Source: JAPOUP01 sp965221405 (lineage in GTDB: Bacteria; Pseudomonadota; Alphaproteobacteria; Rhodobacterales; Rhodobacteraceae). Taken from it: DNA of 64,000 bases. The DNA is taken from positions 2,108,001 through 2,172,000 of the forward strand of contig CBDCSE010000002.1 of assembly GCA_965221405.1 (NCBI GenBank), written 5' to 3'. Below, piece after piece: positions 17,162 through 25,404 of the stretch. Made by a program: the position numbers and the translations under genes. Every line of letters begins with the position of its first letter. The first letter of the stretch is position 1. Below the pieces are notes generated by a model. It did not search any database. It was not told the DNA's origin and saw only the letters and a program-made list of their open reading frames with translations.

Positions 17162-18372
17162 ATTTCGACCGCCTTTTCAATCAGGAGCTGGATACGCTCA
17201 AGAAAGAGGGCAACTACCGCATCTTCGCCGAGCTGGAACGCTTCTGCAGTTCCTCGCCGCGCGCCAGAAGCTACGGTGAGGACACGCCTGACGAGGTCAC
17301 GGTCTGGTGCTCGAACGACTACCTGGGTATGAGCCAGAACGAAAAGGTCCGGCAGGCGATGAAGGACGCCATTGACGTTGGCGGCACCGGTGCCGGCGGT
17401 ACCCGGAATATCTCGGGAACCAACCACGAGCACATGCTTCTGGAGCGTGAGCTTTCCGACCTCCACGGCAAGGAGGCCGCGCTGCTCTTCACGTCGGGCT
17501 ATGTATCGAACTGGGCCTCGCTCTCCACTCTCGGCGCCCGAATGCCTGACGCGGTCATCTTTTCGGACAGCCTGAACCACGCCTCGATGATCGAGGGCAT
17601 ACGGCAGGCGCGATGCCCAAAGGTGATCTGGAGGCACAACGATCCCGAGGACCTTGACCGGAAACTCGCGGAGAGTCCCGCCAACGCGACCAGAATCGTG
17701 GCTTTCGAGTCGGTATATTCCATGGACGGCGACATCTGCCCACTGAAGGAAATCGTCGAAGTGGCCGAGAAGCACATGGCGATGACGTACCTGGACGAGG
17801 TTCACGCAGTCGGGCTTTATGGTCCACGTGGCGGCGGTATCGCTGAGCGGGAAGGTCTGATGGACCGGATAACCCTCATAGAGGGTACGCTCGGCAAAGC
17901 CTTCGGGTGCATGGGGGGTTACATCACCGGCTCCGCCGCGCTCTGCGACTTCATCCGATCCTTCGCGAGCGGTTTCATTTTCACCACCGCGCTTCCCCCG
18001 GCAGTCGCCGCCGCCGCCCGCACGTCAATTGCCCATCTCAAGGTAAGCGACGTCGAGCGCCTCATGCAGCGCCGTCAGGTGGCGCGGCTTCGCGGGAGGC
18101 TTGACGCGGCCGGGATTCCCCACATGGACAATCCCAGTCACATCATACCGGTATTGATCAAGGATCCGGTCAAGTGCCGGATGATCTGCGACTACCTGAT
18201 GCGTGAATGGGGGATATACCTCCAGCCGATCAACTATCCGACCGTTCCTAAGGGCACCGAGCGGTTACGTTTCACGCCGGGGCCGTTACACAGCGACGAG
18301 GACATCGACCGGGTGGTCAACGCGCTTACCGTGCTGTGGAAACAGTGCGCTATCGCGCATGCGGTGGCTTGA
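17158..18372 (+). CDS. hemA: 5-aminolevulinate synthase HemA
   Basis: PLP enzyme condensing glycine and succinyl-CoA to 5-aminolevulinate, the first step of the C4 tetrapyrrole route. 404 residues. Active-site lysine in EGTLGKAFGCMGGY; glycine-rich substrate region GGTGAGGTRNISG; cofactor-binding YLDEVHAVGLYG. The ATG at 17158 overlaps the puhE stop; an in-frame start 18 bp upstream is less likely. Placement in the photosynthesis operon couples precursor supply to pigment demand. A second ALAS gene elsewhere would be usual for such organisms but cannot be seen here. Confidence 0.97.
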   Translation: MNFDRLFNQELDTLKKEGNYRIFAELERFCSSSPRARSYGEDTPDEVTVWCSNDYLGMSQNEKVRQAMKDAIDVGGTGAGGTRNISGTNHEHMLLERELSDLHGKEAALLFTSGYVSNWASLSTLGARMPDAVIFSDSLNHASMIEGIRQARCPKVIWRHNDPEDLDRKLAESPANATRIVAFESVYSMDGDICPLKEIVEVAEKHMAMTYLDEVHAVGLYGPRGGGIAEREGLMDRITLIEGTLGKAFGCMGGYITGSAALCDFIRSFASGFIFTTALPPAVAAAARTSIAHLKVSDVERLMQRRQVARLRGRLDAAGIPHMDNPSHIIPVLIKDPVKCRMICDYLMREWGIYLQPINYPTVPKGTERLRFTPGPLHSDEDIDRVVNALTVLWKQCAIAHAVA

Positions 18373-18447
18373 GTTTCCGGTCAGGTTGGATTACTGGCTG
18401 AACGGCCGTTCGCATCGATGCGGCAGGTTGTCCAGCGGAGAAAGCCA

Positions 18448-18885
18448 ATGAAACGGATTATTGTCACTGCGATCATTGCGGGTATCACAGCGGTTTCCCC
18501 TGCGGCCGCGTCCGGAGATCCCGCGGCCGGAGAAAAGGCGTTCAACAAGTGCAAGGCCTGTCACGCCATTGTGGACGCTGACGGTACCACCATCGTCAAG
18601 GGCGGCAAGACCGGTCCAAATCTCTGGGGTCTGCCTGGCCGTACGGCGGGAACCGAGGCGAACTTCAAACGCTACAAGAAGGCGCTTGTCGCTGCTGGCG
18701 AGGGCGGGTTGGTCTGGAATGAGGCGGATTTTCTGGTCTACGCGCAGGATCCGACCAAATTCCTTCGGGAACGTCTGGGAGACAAAAAGGCGCGCTCAGG
18801 CATGGTTTTCAAGCTGAGGGACGAGCAGGAAGCGGCCGATATATGGTCATTCATATCCTCGGTTTCGCCGGAGGCCGGGAGTTAA
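18448..18885 (+). CDS. cycA: Cytochrome c2-type soluble cytochrome
   Basis: Periplasmic monohaem electron carrier between the bc1 complex and the reaction centre. 145 residues: signal peptide about 1-21 ending SPAAAS, haem-binding CKACH near residue 35, conserved TGPNLWGLPGR, and a methionine ligand probably in SGMVFKL. Insertions relative to mitochondrial cytochrome c match the larger c2 type. GGAGAAAG precedes the ATG at 18448. It is 75 bp after hemA and ends the operon. Confidence 0.93.
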   Translation: MKRIIVTAIIAGITAVSPAAASGDPAAGEKAFNKCKACHAIVDADGTTIVKGGKTGPNLWGLPGRTAGTEANFKRYKKALVAAGEGGLVWNEADFLVYAQDPTKFLRERLGDKKARSGMVFKLRDEQEAADIWSFISSVSPEAGS

Positions 18886-19398
18886 GCTCGCCCTCTTAGC
18901 GCTTTCGTCCCTGATCCTGGATATTCTTTCCCGGGATGATTCCCCTTCACATGTTGTCTTATGGCAAGCTTTGAATGGTGGAGGATCTGTCTCCAGCCAC
19001 GATCGCAACGCGGATTGTCTGGCAGTCACAGGCGACCGCGACGAGTGGCCGGAATTCTGTGGTGTCCGGGAAGTGTCATTGACCGGATCGCCCGCGTGGG
19101 ACGCTTGACTTACGGGAACGGGTTGGAGCGAGCTTCGGGCGTATCGTGACCAGACATTTTCGATTGAGATACCATTTCCGGTCAAGCTATCGACACGGTT
19201 GTTGGTTACGGCACTGGTCCCGTCCTTGCAATCGCAGGGTATTACGGGAAACGCATTTGGTAACATGCCCCGGAACTGCGCGGTGAGATGCAGGTGTTCA
19301 CGGGGTGGCGGATTTGTGGCCTCGCTTATGTTCAGGCGGTTCCGGTATTCATGCGAGGGGCGTGGAGCTAACCTTAAGTCCGGGTGAAGGTCGAGAGC
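18886..19398 (+). other. Intergenic stretch between cycA and crtE
   Basis: 513 bp without a convincing gene. Open frames here have no recognisable protein features. I searched by eye for TGT-N12-ACA and found none, and no clear intrinsic terminator follows cycA. It must contain the crtE promoter unless transcription reads through. Confidence 0.5.
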
Positions 19399-20289
19399 AT
19401 GGACATAAACGAGAGAATTCGCGAACGAATTGAAAATGCCGTCAATGGTTCCCTTGCGATCGTTCAGGCGGAGACCGCGCCCAAGCGGCTTTCCGCAGCG
19501 GTGGATTACGCGATGCGGCCTGGAGGAGCGCGCATTCGTCCCAGGATCGTTCTTTCGGTCGCGATGGCATGCGGAGATGACAGGCCCGCGATTTCGGATG
19601 CCGCCGCCGCCGCGCTTGAGTTGATGCATTGCGCCAGTCTGGTCCATGATGACCTTCCATGTTTCGATGATGCCGGATTCCGGCGCGGGAAACCGTCAGT
19701 CCATAACGCGTTTTCGGAATCGCTCGCGGTGCTTGCCGGTGATTGTCTGATCATGGCGGCCTTCGAGACGGTTGCGAGGACCGCGGAGCTGGACGCCACC
19801 CGTTCCGCAGCGCTCATCCTGACGCTCGCGCGTAGGAGTGGGATGCCGGATGGAATCTGCGCCGGACAGGGCTGGGAAAGCGAGGACTGTATCGATCTCG
19901 GCACGTATCATCGCACGAAAACCGGTGCGCTCTTTATCGCGGCGACGCAGATGGGGGCCATCGCGGCCGGTCAGCCGCCAGAGCCGTGGTTTGAGTTAGG
20001 TGACAGGATCGGCGAGGCCTTCCAGGTGGCCGATGATCTACGCGACGCGCTTGTCGATGCCGAGACAACGGGCAAGCCGTCCGGTCAGGACGACCGGATG
20101 GAGCGGCCGAATGCGGTGGCGGAACTTGGAGTTTCGGGAGCGATGGGGCGGCTTGGTGAAATCCTTGCCAGCGCCAAAACCTGCATACCTTCCTGCCCGG
20201 GCGATGCCATGCTCGCCGAGATGGTGACCACCGAGGCGCGCCGTATGATGCCGTACCTTGCGGAGGACGCCGGATCCGATGCCCGATGA
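19399..20289 (+). CDS. crtE: Geranylgeranyl diphosphate synthase CrtE
   Basis: Makes GGPP for carotenoids and for the bacteriochlorophyll tail. 296 residues. First aspartate-rich motif DDLPCFDD followed by RRGKPSVH; second DDLRD with FQVAD in front. The start is the ATG at 19399; an in-frame GTG lies 15 bp upstream. The stop overlaps the crtF start (ATGA). Other carotenoid genes (crtB, crtI, crtA, crtC, crtD) are not in the window. Confidence 0.95.
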   Translation: MDINERIRERIENAVNGSLAIVQAETAPKRLSAAVDYAMRPGGARIRPRIVLSVAMACGDDRPAISDAAAAALELMHCASLVHDDLPCFDDAGFRRGKPSVHNAFSESLAVLAGDCLIMAAFETVARTAELDATRSAALILTLARRSGMPDGICAGQGWESEDCIDLGTYHRTKTGALFIAATQMGAIAAGQPPEPWFELGDRIGEAFQVADDLRDALVDAETTGKPSGQDDRMERPNAVAELGVSGAMGRLGEILASAKTCIPSCPGDAMLAEMVTTEARRMMPYLAEDAGSDAR

Positions 20290-21410
20290 ATGTGAAGGAT
20301 CTCATCCGGCGTGTCTGGCCTGAAGGGTGGTTCGCGCGCCTTGCCGCGAGCCCGCGCTTTCAGGATTGGGTCAGCCGAACGCCCGGCCTATCGCGTCTGG
20401 CCGCCCATGACGGTGCCCAACTCTTCGATGTCGTTCAGGGCTTCGTGCGCTCGCAGGTCCTGTTTGCCATCGTGTCGCTTGATATTCCCGAACGTCTGAT
20501 GGCTGGAGCCGCGAGGGCGGAGGATCTGTCGATACAGGCGGGCATTCCCGCAAACAGGTTGTGTCTGCTTCTACAGGCCGGGGCCGGAATTGGCATTCTA
20601 AAGAGGTGCCGGGACGGTAGGTTCGCGCTGTCAAGAAGGGGGGCGGCGCTGTGCGGAGTGCCCGGATTGCGGGCGATGATCCTTCACAGCGGGGCGTTCT
20701 ACCGCGACATGGGGAACCCTGTATCGCTTCTCCGCGGAGATCTGCGCACCGAAGTGGCCGCCGCCTGGCCTTACGTGCTTGGCGAGACAGGCTCAATGCA
20801 GCCCCGGGTTGTGGAAACCTACTCGGAACTTATGGCCGAGACCCAGAAACTGGTGACGCAGGACACGTTACGCGTGATCGATCTCCATGGCGTCAAGAGA
20901 TTGATGGATGTCGGTGGCGGCACGGGCACCTTTCTGGTTGAATTGGCCCATGCGAGACATGATATCGAACTTTGCCTCTTCGACCTGCCCGCCGTTGAGA
21001 CGGTGGCGCGCGAACGGATTCAAGCCGCGGGTCTTGCCGGGCGGATCAGGATTCTTGCGGGTTCATTCCGCGAGAATCCGTTACCCGGGGGCGCGGATGC
21101 GATCTCACTGGTCCGCGTATTGTATGACCATGATGACTCGACGGTCGCCGGACTCCTCGATGCCTGCTTCGCGTCATTGCCGCCCGGCGGGCGGCTTATC
21201 ATTTCCGAACCCATGTCCGGCGGTTACAGGCCCGATCCGATAACGGATGTATATTTCGCGTTCTATACCCTGGCCATGCGCACGGGGCGGACGCGTTCGC
21301 GTGAAGCCATCGTCGGCATGGTCCGTGACGCCGGTTTCGACGGCATCTCGACCCCACGGTCGGCGCGGCCCTACATTACATCGGTTCTGACGGCGGTCAG
21401 GCCCGGCTGA
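20286..21410 (+). CDS. crtF: Hydroxyneurosporene/demethylspheroidene O-methyltransferase CrtF
   Basis: SAM-dependent methylation of the 1-hydroxy group of acyclic carotenoids in the spheroidene/spirilloxanthin routes. 374 residues. N-terminal helical dimerisation region (about 1-130), then motif I LMDVGGGTGTFLVELA near 208 and LFDLPAVETVARERI. It overlaps crtE by 4 bp and lies upstream of bchC, the classic crtEF-bchCXYZ arrangement. Its presence implies methoxylated acyclic carotenoids. Confidence 0.95.
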   Translation: MNVKDLIRRVWPEGWFARLAASPRFQDWVSRTPGLSRLAAHDGAQLFDVVQGFVRSQVLFAIVSLDIPERLMAGAARAEDLSIQAGIPANRLCLLLQAGAGIGILKRCRDGRFALSRRGAALCGVPGLRAMILHSGAFYRDMGNPVSLLRGDLRTEVAAAWPYVLGETGSMQPRVVETYSELMAETQKLVTQDTLRVIDLHGVKRLMDVGGGTGTFLVELAHARHDIELCLFDLPAVETVARERIQAAGLAGRIRILAGSFRENPLPGGADAISLVRVLYDHDDSTVAGLLDACFASLPPGGRLIISEPMSGGYRPDPITDVYFAFYTLAMRTGRTRSREAIVGMVRDAGFDGISTPRSARPYITSVLTAVRPG

Positions 21411-21720
21411 ACCCCGCCTGAACCGCCGTATCGGAAAATCCGGGGACCGTGGCCCGATCGGGCACCGGGGGCCGCAACGCGTCCCGGAGGTCTCCGCGCA
21501 CTGCCGCCTTCCGGATGTCTTTCGGCCATGGGCGCCATGCGTCGCGGACGGACGTTCCGGGGACGCGCCGTACGCCCGTCCCGCGCGGCCCGGTATCCGC
21601 GATCACGACGCCCCGGAGCGGCGCCTGCGCGCCCGCTTTCCCGGAGCGCCCGTCCCGCGCCCTTCCCGGCCCGGCCCGCGCCCGACCGCGCCATGGCCGA
21701 TGCGGTCCCGCGCGGGATGT
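21411..21720 (+). other. Very GC-rich non-coding block between crtF and the bchC promoter
   Basis: About 310 bp of visibly higher GC than the flanking genes, with open frames on several strands that are low-complexity (Arg/Pro/Gly/Ala-rich) and unlike any family I know. It ends sharply at an AT-rich promoter region (about 21735-21835). Nothing else identified in it. Confidence 0.5.
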
Positions 21721-21790
21721 CGGACGGCGGAGAGATATAGCATTGATATATATACCAGAATACAGGCTTTCCGAAGACTTGCGCCGAAAG

Positions 21791-21834
21791 TGTAAATTTT
21801 TATTGACAGTCCATTTTGTCAGGCTAAAGTGACA
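21791..21834 (+). promoter_or_regulatory. bchC promoter with two tandem PpsR/CrtJ palindromes
   Basis: Two exact TGT-N12-ACA sites, 21791-21808 and 21817-21834, are separated by 8 bp. The first contains a consensus -35 TTGACA (21803-21808). The second covers a -10-like TAAAGT (21825-21830) with a 16-bp spacer. This is the layout described for the R. capsulatus bchC promoter, where CrtJ binds both sites cooperatively. Transcription would start in front of the bchC leader and serve bchCXYZ-puf. Confidence 0.9.
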
Positions 21835-21897
21835 TCTATCAGGTGCGTCCGTGTGGAAGCCAAAGCGCCGGGACGCAGCCTTAGAGGAGGTATCGCT

Positions 21898-22839
21898 TTG
21901 GACACAGTGGCCGTTCTCATAGAGGAAGCGAAGTCACTTTCGCTTGAAGCCCTGGACCTAGTCGATCCGGGTCCGGAGGATCTCGTCGTGGAAGTCAGCC
22001 ACTCCGGAATTTCCACAGGTACCGAGAAGCTGTTCTGGAATGGCACGATGCCGGAGTTTCCCGGCATGGGCTATCCGCTGGTGCCGGGCTATGAGGCCGT
22101 CGGCACCGTTCTGGAGGCAGGCTCCCAGACAGGTTTTCGGACAGGTGAGCGGGTCTTCGTGCCCGGCGCGGACTGTTTCGCGGCCGCGCGCGGTCTTTTC
22201 GGCGCGTCCTCGAAACGCGTTGTCGCGCCGGCCGGTCGCGTGACCCGCGTTGACCGGGAGATGGGCGCCGAGGCCACGCTGCTGGCGCTGGCCGCCACGG
22301 CGCGGCACGCCATCGCCGCCACGGACCGGAGCTTCCCGGAACTGATCGTCGGTCACGGCGTCCTGGGCCGGTTGCTCGCGCGGATCACGGTCGCCGCGGG
22401 CGGTCCCGCCCCGACGGTATGGGAAGTCAACGCCGGTCGGCGGCGCGGCGCCGTCGGCTATGAGGTCCGTCACCCCGGGGACGACCCGCGCCGTGACTAC
22501 CGGTCAATATATGACGCCAGCGGAAACGGCGGCCTCCTGAACGACCTGATCGGACGGATCGACCGGGGCGGGGAGATCGTCCTGTGCGGTTTCTATTCGG
22601 AACCGCTCAGCTTTTTCTATCCCCCCGCTTTCATGAAAGAGGCCCGGATACGCGTGGCGGCCGAATGGAAGCCGGATGATATGGCCGCGACCCGGGCCAT
22701 GGTCGAGAACGGGGATCTCTCGCTTGACGGTCTCATCACGCATCAATGCCCGGCGACGGACGCCGGGCGGGCCTATCCGCGGGCCTTCGAGGAGCCAGAG
22801 TGCCTAAAGATGATCCTTAACTGGAAGGACGTGAAATGA
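21898..22839 (+). CDS. bchC: Bacteriochlorophyllide a dehydrogenase BchC
   Basis: Zinc-type dehydrogenase that oxidises the 3-hydroxyethyl group to 3-acetyl, the last ring step before esterification. 313 residues. Alcohol-dehydrogenase-like N-terminal part with SGISTGTEKLFWNG and GYPLVPGYEAVG, then a Rossmann part. The open frame reaches 21829, but that lies in the -10 region. AGGAGG (21885-21890) is 7 nt before a TTG at 21898, which gives the family N-terminus, so a TTG start is inferred. The stop overlaps the bchX start (ATGA). Confidence 0.93.
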   Translation: MDTVAVLIEEAKSLSLEALDLVDPGPEDLVVEVSHSGISTGTEKLFWNGTMPEFPGMGYPLVPGYEAVGTVLEAGSQTGFRTGERVFVPGADCFAAARGLFGASSKRVVAPAGRVTRVDREMGAEATLLALAATARHAIAATDRSFPELIVGHGVLGRLLARITVAAGGPAPTVWEVNAGRRRGAVGYEVRHPGDDPRRDYRSIYDASGNGGLLNDLIGRIDRGGEIVLCGFYSEPLSFFYPPAFMKEARIRVAAEWKPDDMAATRAMVENGDLSLDGLITHQCPATDAGRAYPRAFEEPECLKMILNWKDVK

Positions 22840-23837
22840 AGGATCAAGCCTGGGAATTCGGGAACTACGGTGACCGTCTCCGCGACGAGGCCGCCGAGCC
22901 GCCCCCGGAAGTGCCGAAGGGCGAGGTGACCAGGAAAACCCAGATCATCGCGATCTATGGAAAGGGCGGCATCGGAAAGTCCTTTACGCTGGCCAATCTC
23001 AGCCACATGATGGCCGAACAGGGCAGGCGCGTGCTTCTAATCGGCTGTGATCCGAAATCGGATACGACCAGTCTGCTGTTCGGCGGCAAGGCGTGCCCGA
23101 CGATCATCGAGACGTCGACCCGGAAGAAGCTGGCGGGCGAAGAGGTCCACATCGGCGATGTCTGCTTCAAGCGCAATGGCGTCTTCGCCATGGAACTTGG
23201 CGGTCCCGAAGTTGGGCGAGGCTGCGGCGGCCGCGGCATCATCCATGGTTTTGAGCTGCTTGAGAAACTCGGATTCCACGACTGGGACTTCGATTTCGTC
23301 CTGCTGGACTTTCTCGGCGACGTGGTCTGCGGCGGTTTCGGCCTGCCGATCGCCCGCGACATGGCGCAGAAGGTGATACTTGTCGGTTCGAATGACCTCC
23401 AGTCTCTATATGTGGCGAACAACGTATGCTCCGCCGTGGAGTATTTCCGCAAACTTGGCGGCAATGTCGGGGTCGCGGGACTGGTCATCAACAAGGATGA
23501 CGGAACCGGAGAGGCGCAGGCGTTCGCCCGGGCCGTCGACATTCCGGTTCTGGCGTCGATTCCGGCGGATGAGGATCTCCGCAGGAAGTCCGCGAACTAC
23601 CAGATTGTCGGTACCGAAAGCGGATCCTGGGGACCGCTCTTCGCCGAACTGGGGACCAACGTGGCCGAAGCCGCGCCGCTTCAGCCGCAGGCGCTTAGCC
23701 AGGACGCGCTTCTGGAACTGTTCGACAGTGACCAAACGGGAGCGGGCGTCGTGCTGGAGCCGGCGACCGAACAGGATATGCGGGGCAAGAACGCCGCGCC
23801 GAAACAGAGCCTGGAAGTTGTCTACGACGAGGCCTGA
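22836..23837 (+). CDS. bchX: Chlorophyllide a reductase ATPase subunit BchX
   Basis: NifH-like iron-sulphur ATPase of the chlorophyllide a oxidoreductase, which reduces ring B. 333 residues. P-loop YGKGGIGKSFTLANLS near 40-55; cluster cysteines in GRGCGGRGI and DVVCGGFGLP. N- and C-terminal extensions relative to BchL are normal. It overlaps bchC by 4 bp, and bchY starts 1 bp after its stop, so bchXYZ form one coupled unit. Confidence 0.97.
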   Translation: MKDQAWEFGNYGDRLRDEAAEPPPEVPKGEVTRKTQIIAIYGKGGIGKSFTLANLSHMMAEQGRRVLLIGCDPKSDTTSLLFGGKACPTIIETSTRKKLAGEEVHIGDVCFKRNGVFAMELGGPEVGRGCGGRGIIHGFELLEKLGFHDWDFDFVLLDFLGDVVCGGFGLPIARDMAQKVILVGSNDLQSLYVANNVCSAVEYFRKLGGNVGVAGLVINKDDGTGEAQAFARAVDIPVLASIPADEDLRRKSANYQIVGTESGSWGPLFAELGTNVAEAAPLQPQALSQDALLELFDSDQTGAGVVLEPATEQDMRGKNAAPKQSLEVVYDEA

Positions 23838-23838
23838 T

Positions 23839-25404
23839 GTGAAAAGCGAAGTCACGTACGATGACGCGGGCGACGTCCAGGTAATCCACGGCGAGGCCCG
23901 ACCGGACGCGCCGGGGCCGATCCCGGGGGGGGCGGCGTCCGGCTGCCACTCGGACGCGACGATGGAGCTCGCCGCCCGGCAGGCCGGTCAGTCAGAGCTG
24001 CTTGACCGTTTCGCGGCTGACTACCCGCAGGGTCCGCACGACAAACCGCAGTCCATGTGCCCGGCCTTCGGTTCGCTGCGCGTGGGGTTGCGGATGAGGC
24101 GTGTTGCGACGGTGCTGTCGGGTTCGGCCTGCTGTGTCTATGGACTGACGTTCGTCAGCCATTTCTACGGTGCGCGGCGTTCGGTCGGCTATGTGCCGTT
24201 CAGTTCAGAGACTCTGGTGACCGGAAAGCTCTTCGAGGACATACGGGATGGTGTCCACGATCTCGCCGACCCGGAGAGATTCGACGCGATCGTGGTTACC
24301 AACCTATGCGTGCCGACCGCGTCGGGTGTCCCTCTGAGGCTTCTTCCGGATGAGATAAACGGGGTGCGGATCGTTGGAATCGACGTGCCGGGTTTTGGCG
24401 TTCCGACGCACGCCGAGGCAAAGGACGTGCTCGCCGGCGCGATGCTGAACTACGCGCGCCGGGAGATCGAGGCGGGACCCGTCGCCCGGCCCGAAGCCGG
24501 TGTCTCGGATCTGCCCACCGTATCCCTGCTGGGCGAAATGTTTCCCGCCGACCCGGTAATGATCGGCCAGATGCTCGCGCCCATGGGTCTGGCGGCGGGT
24601 CCCGTCGTGCCGTGCCGCGAGTGGCGGGAGCTTTACGCCGCGCTTGACTGCGGCGCGGTGGCGGCGACGCATCCGTTCTACACTTCGGCGGCCCGTGAGT
24701 TCGAGGCGAGCGGACGCCCGGTCGTCGGTTCGGCGCCCGTGGGCCATGACGGCACCGCGGCCTGGCTTGCCGGGATCGGCGACGCCCTTGGACTGCCCCC
24801 GAAACGGGTGGCCGCGTCCCAGAACGCGTTCCTCCCGGCCATCAGGGAGGCATTGTCACAGGCCCGGATTGACGGAAGCGTGACGGTATCGGGTTACGAA
24901 GGCAGCGAACTTCTCGTCGCGCGCCTTCTGCTCGAGAGCGGCGCCAGCGTTCCTTACGTGGGCACGGCCTGTCCGAAGACCCCGTGGAACGCGGCGGACG
25001 CCGACTGGCTTGAGGGCAAGGGCGTGGCGGTCAGGTTCCGCGTCTCGCTGGAAGACGACTGCGCGGCCATGGAAGCGCTGCGCCCGAGCCTCGCCATCGG
25101 AACGACTCCCGTGGTCCAGAAGGCCAAGGAGCTCGGCGTTCCCGCGCTGTATTTCACCAACCTGATTTCCGCCCGTCCGCTAATGGGTCCCGCCGGCGCG
25201 GGCAGCCTGATCGACGTGGTCAATTCCGCCATCGCCGGAAAGGACCGTATGGAACGGATGCGGGATTTCTTTTCCGGTGTGGGTGATGGCGACAGCGCCG
25301 GCATCTGGGAGGGCGACCCGAACCTGAGGCCGGATTTTCGCGCGCTGCACCAGAGGAAACTCGACAGGGCGGCGCGTTCCAGGGAAGCGGAGCGGATGAT
25401 CTGA
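23839..25404 (+). CDS. bchY: Chlorophyllide a reductase subunit BchY
   Basis: NifD-like subunit that with BchZ binds chlorophyllide a and the catalytic iron-sulphur cluster. 521 residues from a GTG directly after the bchX stop. The open frame extends far upstream inside bchX and is an artefact. Cysteines in SMCPAFG, GSACCVYG and TNLCVPT are the probable cluster ligands. The variable N-terminal 60 residues are normal. It ends TGATG, sharing one base with the bchZ start. Confidence 0.95.
   Translation: MKSEVTYDDAGDVQVIHGEARPDAPGPIPGGAASGCHSDATMELAARQAGQSELLDRFAADYPQGPHDKPQSMCPAFGSLRVGLRMRRVATVLSGSACCVYGLTFVSHFYGARRSVGYVPFSSETLVTGKLFEDIRDGVHDLADPERFDAIVVTNLCVPTASGVPLRLLPDEINGVRIVGIDVPGFGVPTHAEAKDVLAGAMLNYARREIEAGPVARPEAGVSDLPTVSLLGEMFPADPVMIGQMLAPMGLAAGPVVPCREWRELYAALDCGAVAATHPFYTSAAREFEASGRPVVGSAPVGHDGTAAWLAGIGDALGLPPKRVAASQNAFLPAIREALSQARIDGSVTVSGYEGSELLVARLLLESGASVPYVGTACPKTPWNAADADWLEGKGVAVRFRVSLEDDCAAMEALRPSLAIGTTPVVQKAKELGVPALYFTNLISARPLMGPAGAGSLIDVVNSAIAGKDRMERMRDFFSGVGDGDSAGIWEGDPNLRPDFRALHQRKLDRAARSREAERMI

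Noticed and set aside
18847..19647. 266-codon minus-strand frame across the cycA-crtE spacer
   Set aside because: Half is antisense to crtE, and the rest has no recognisable domain or start signal.
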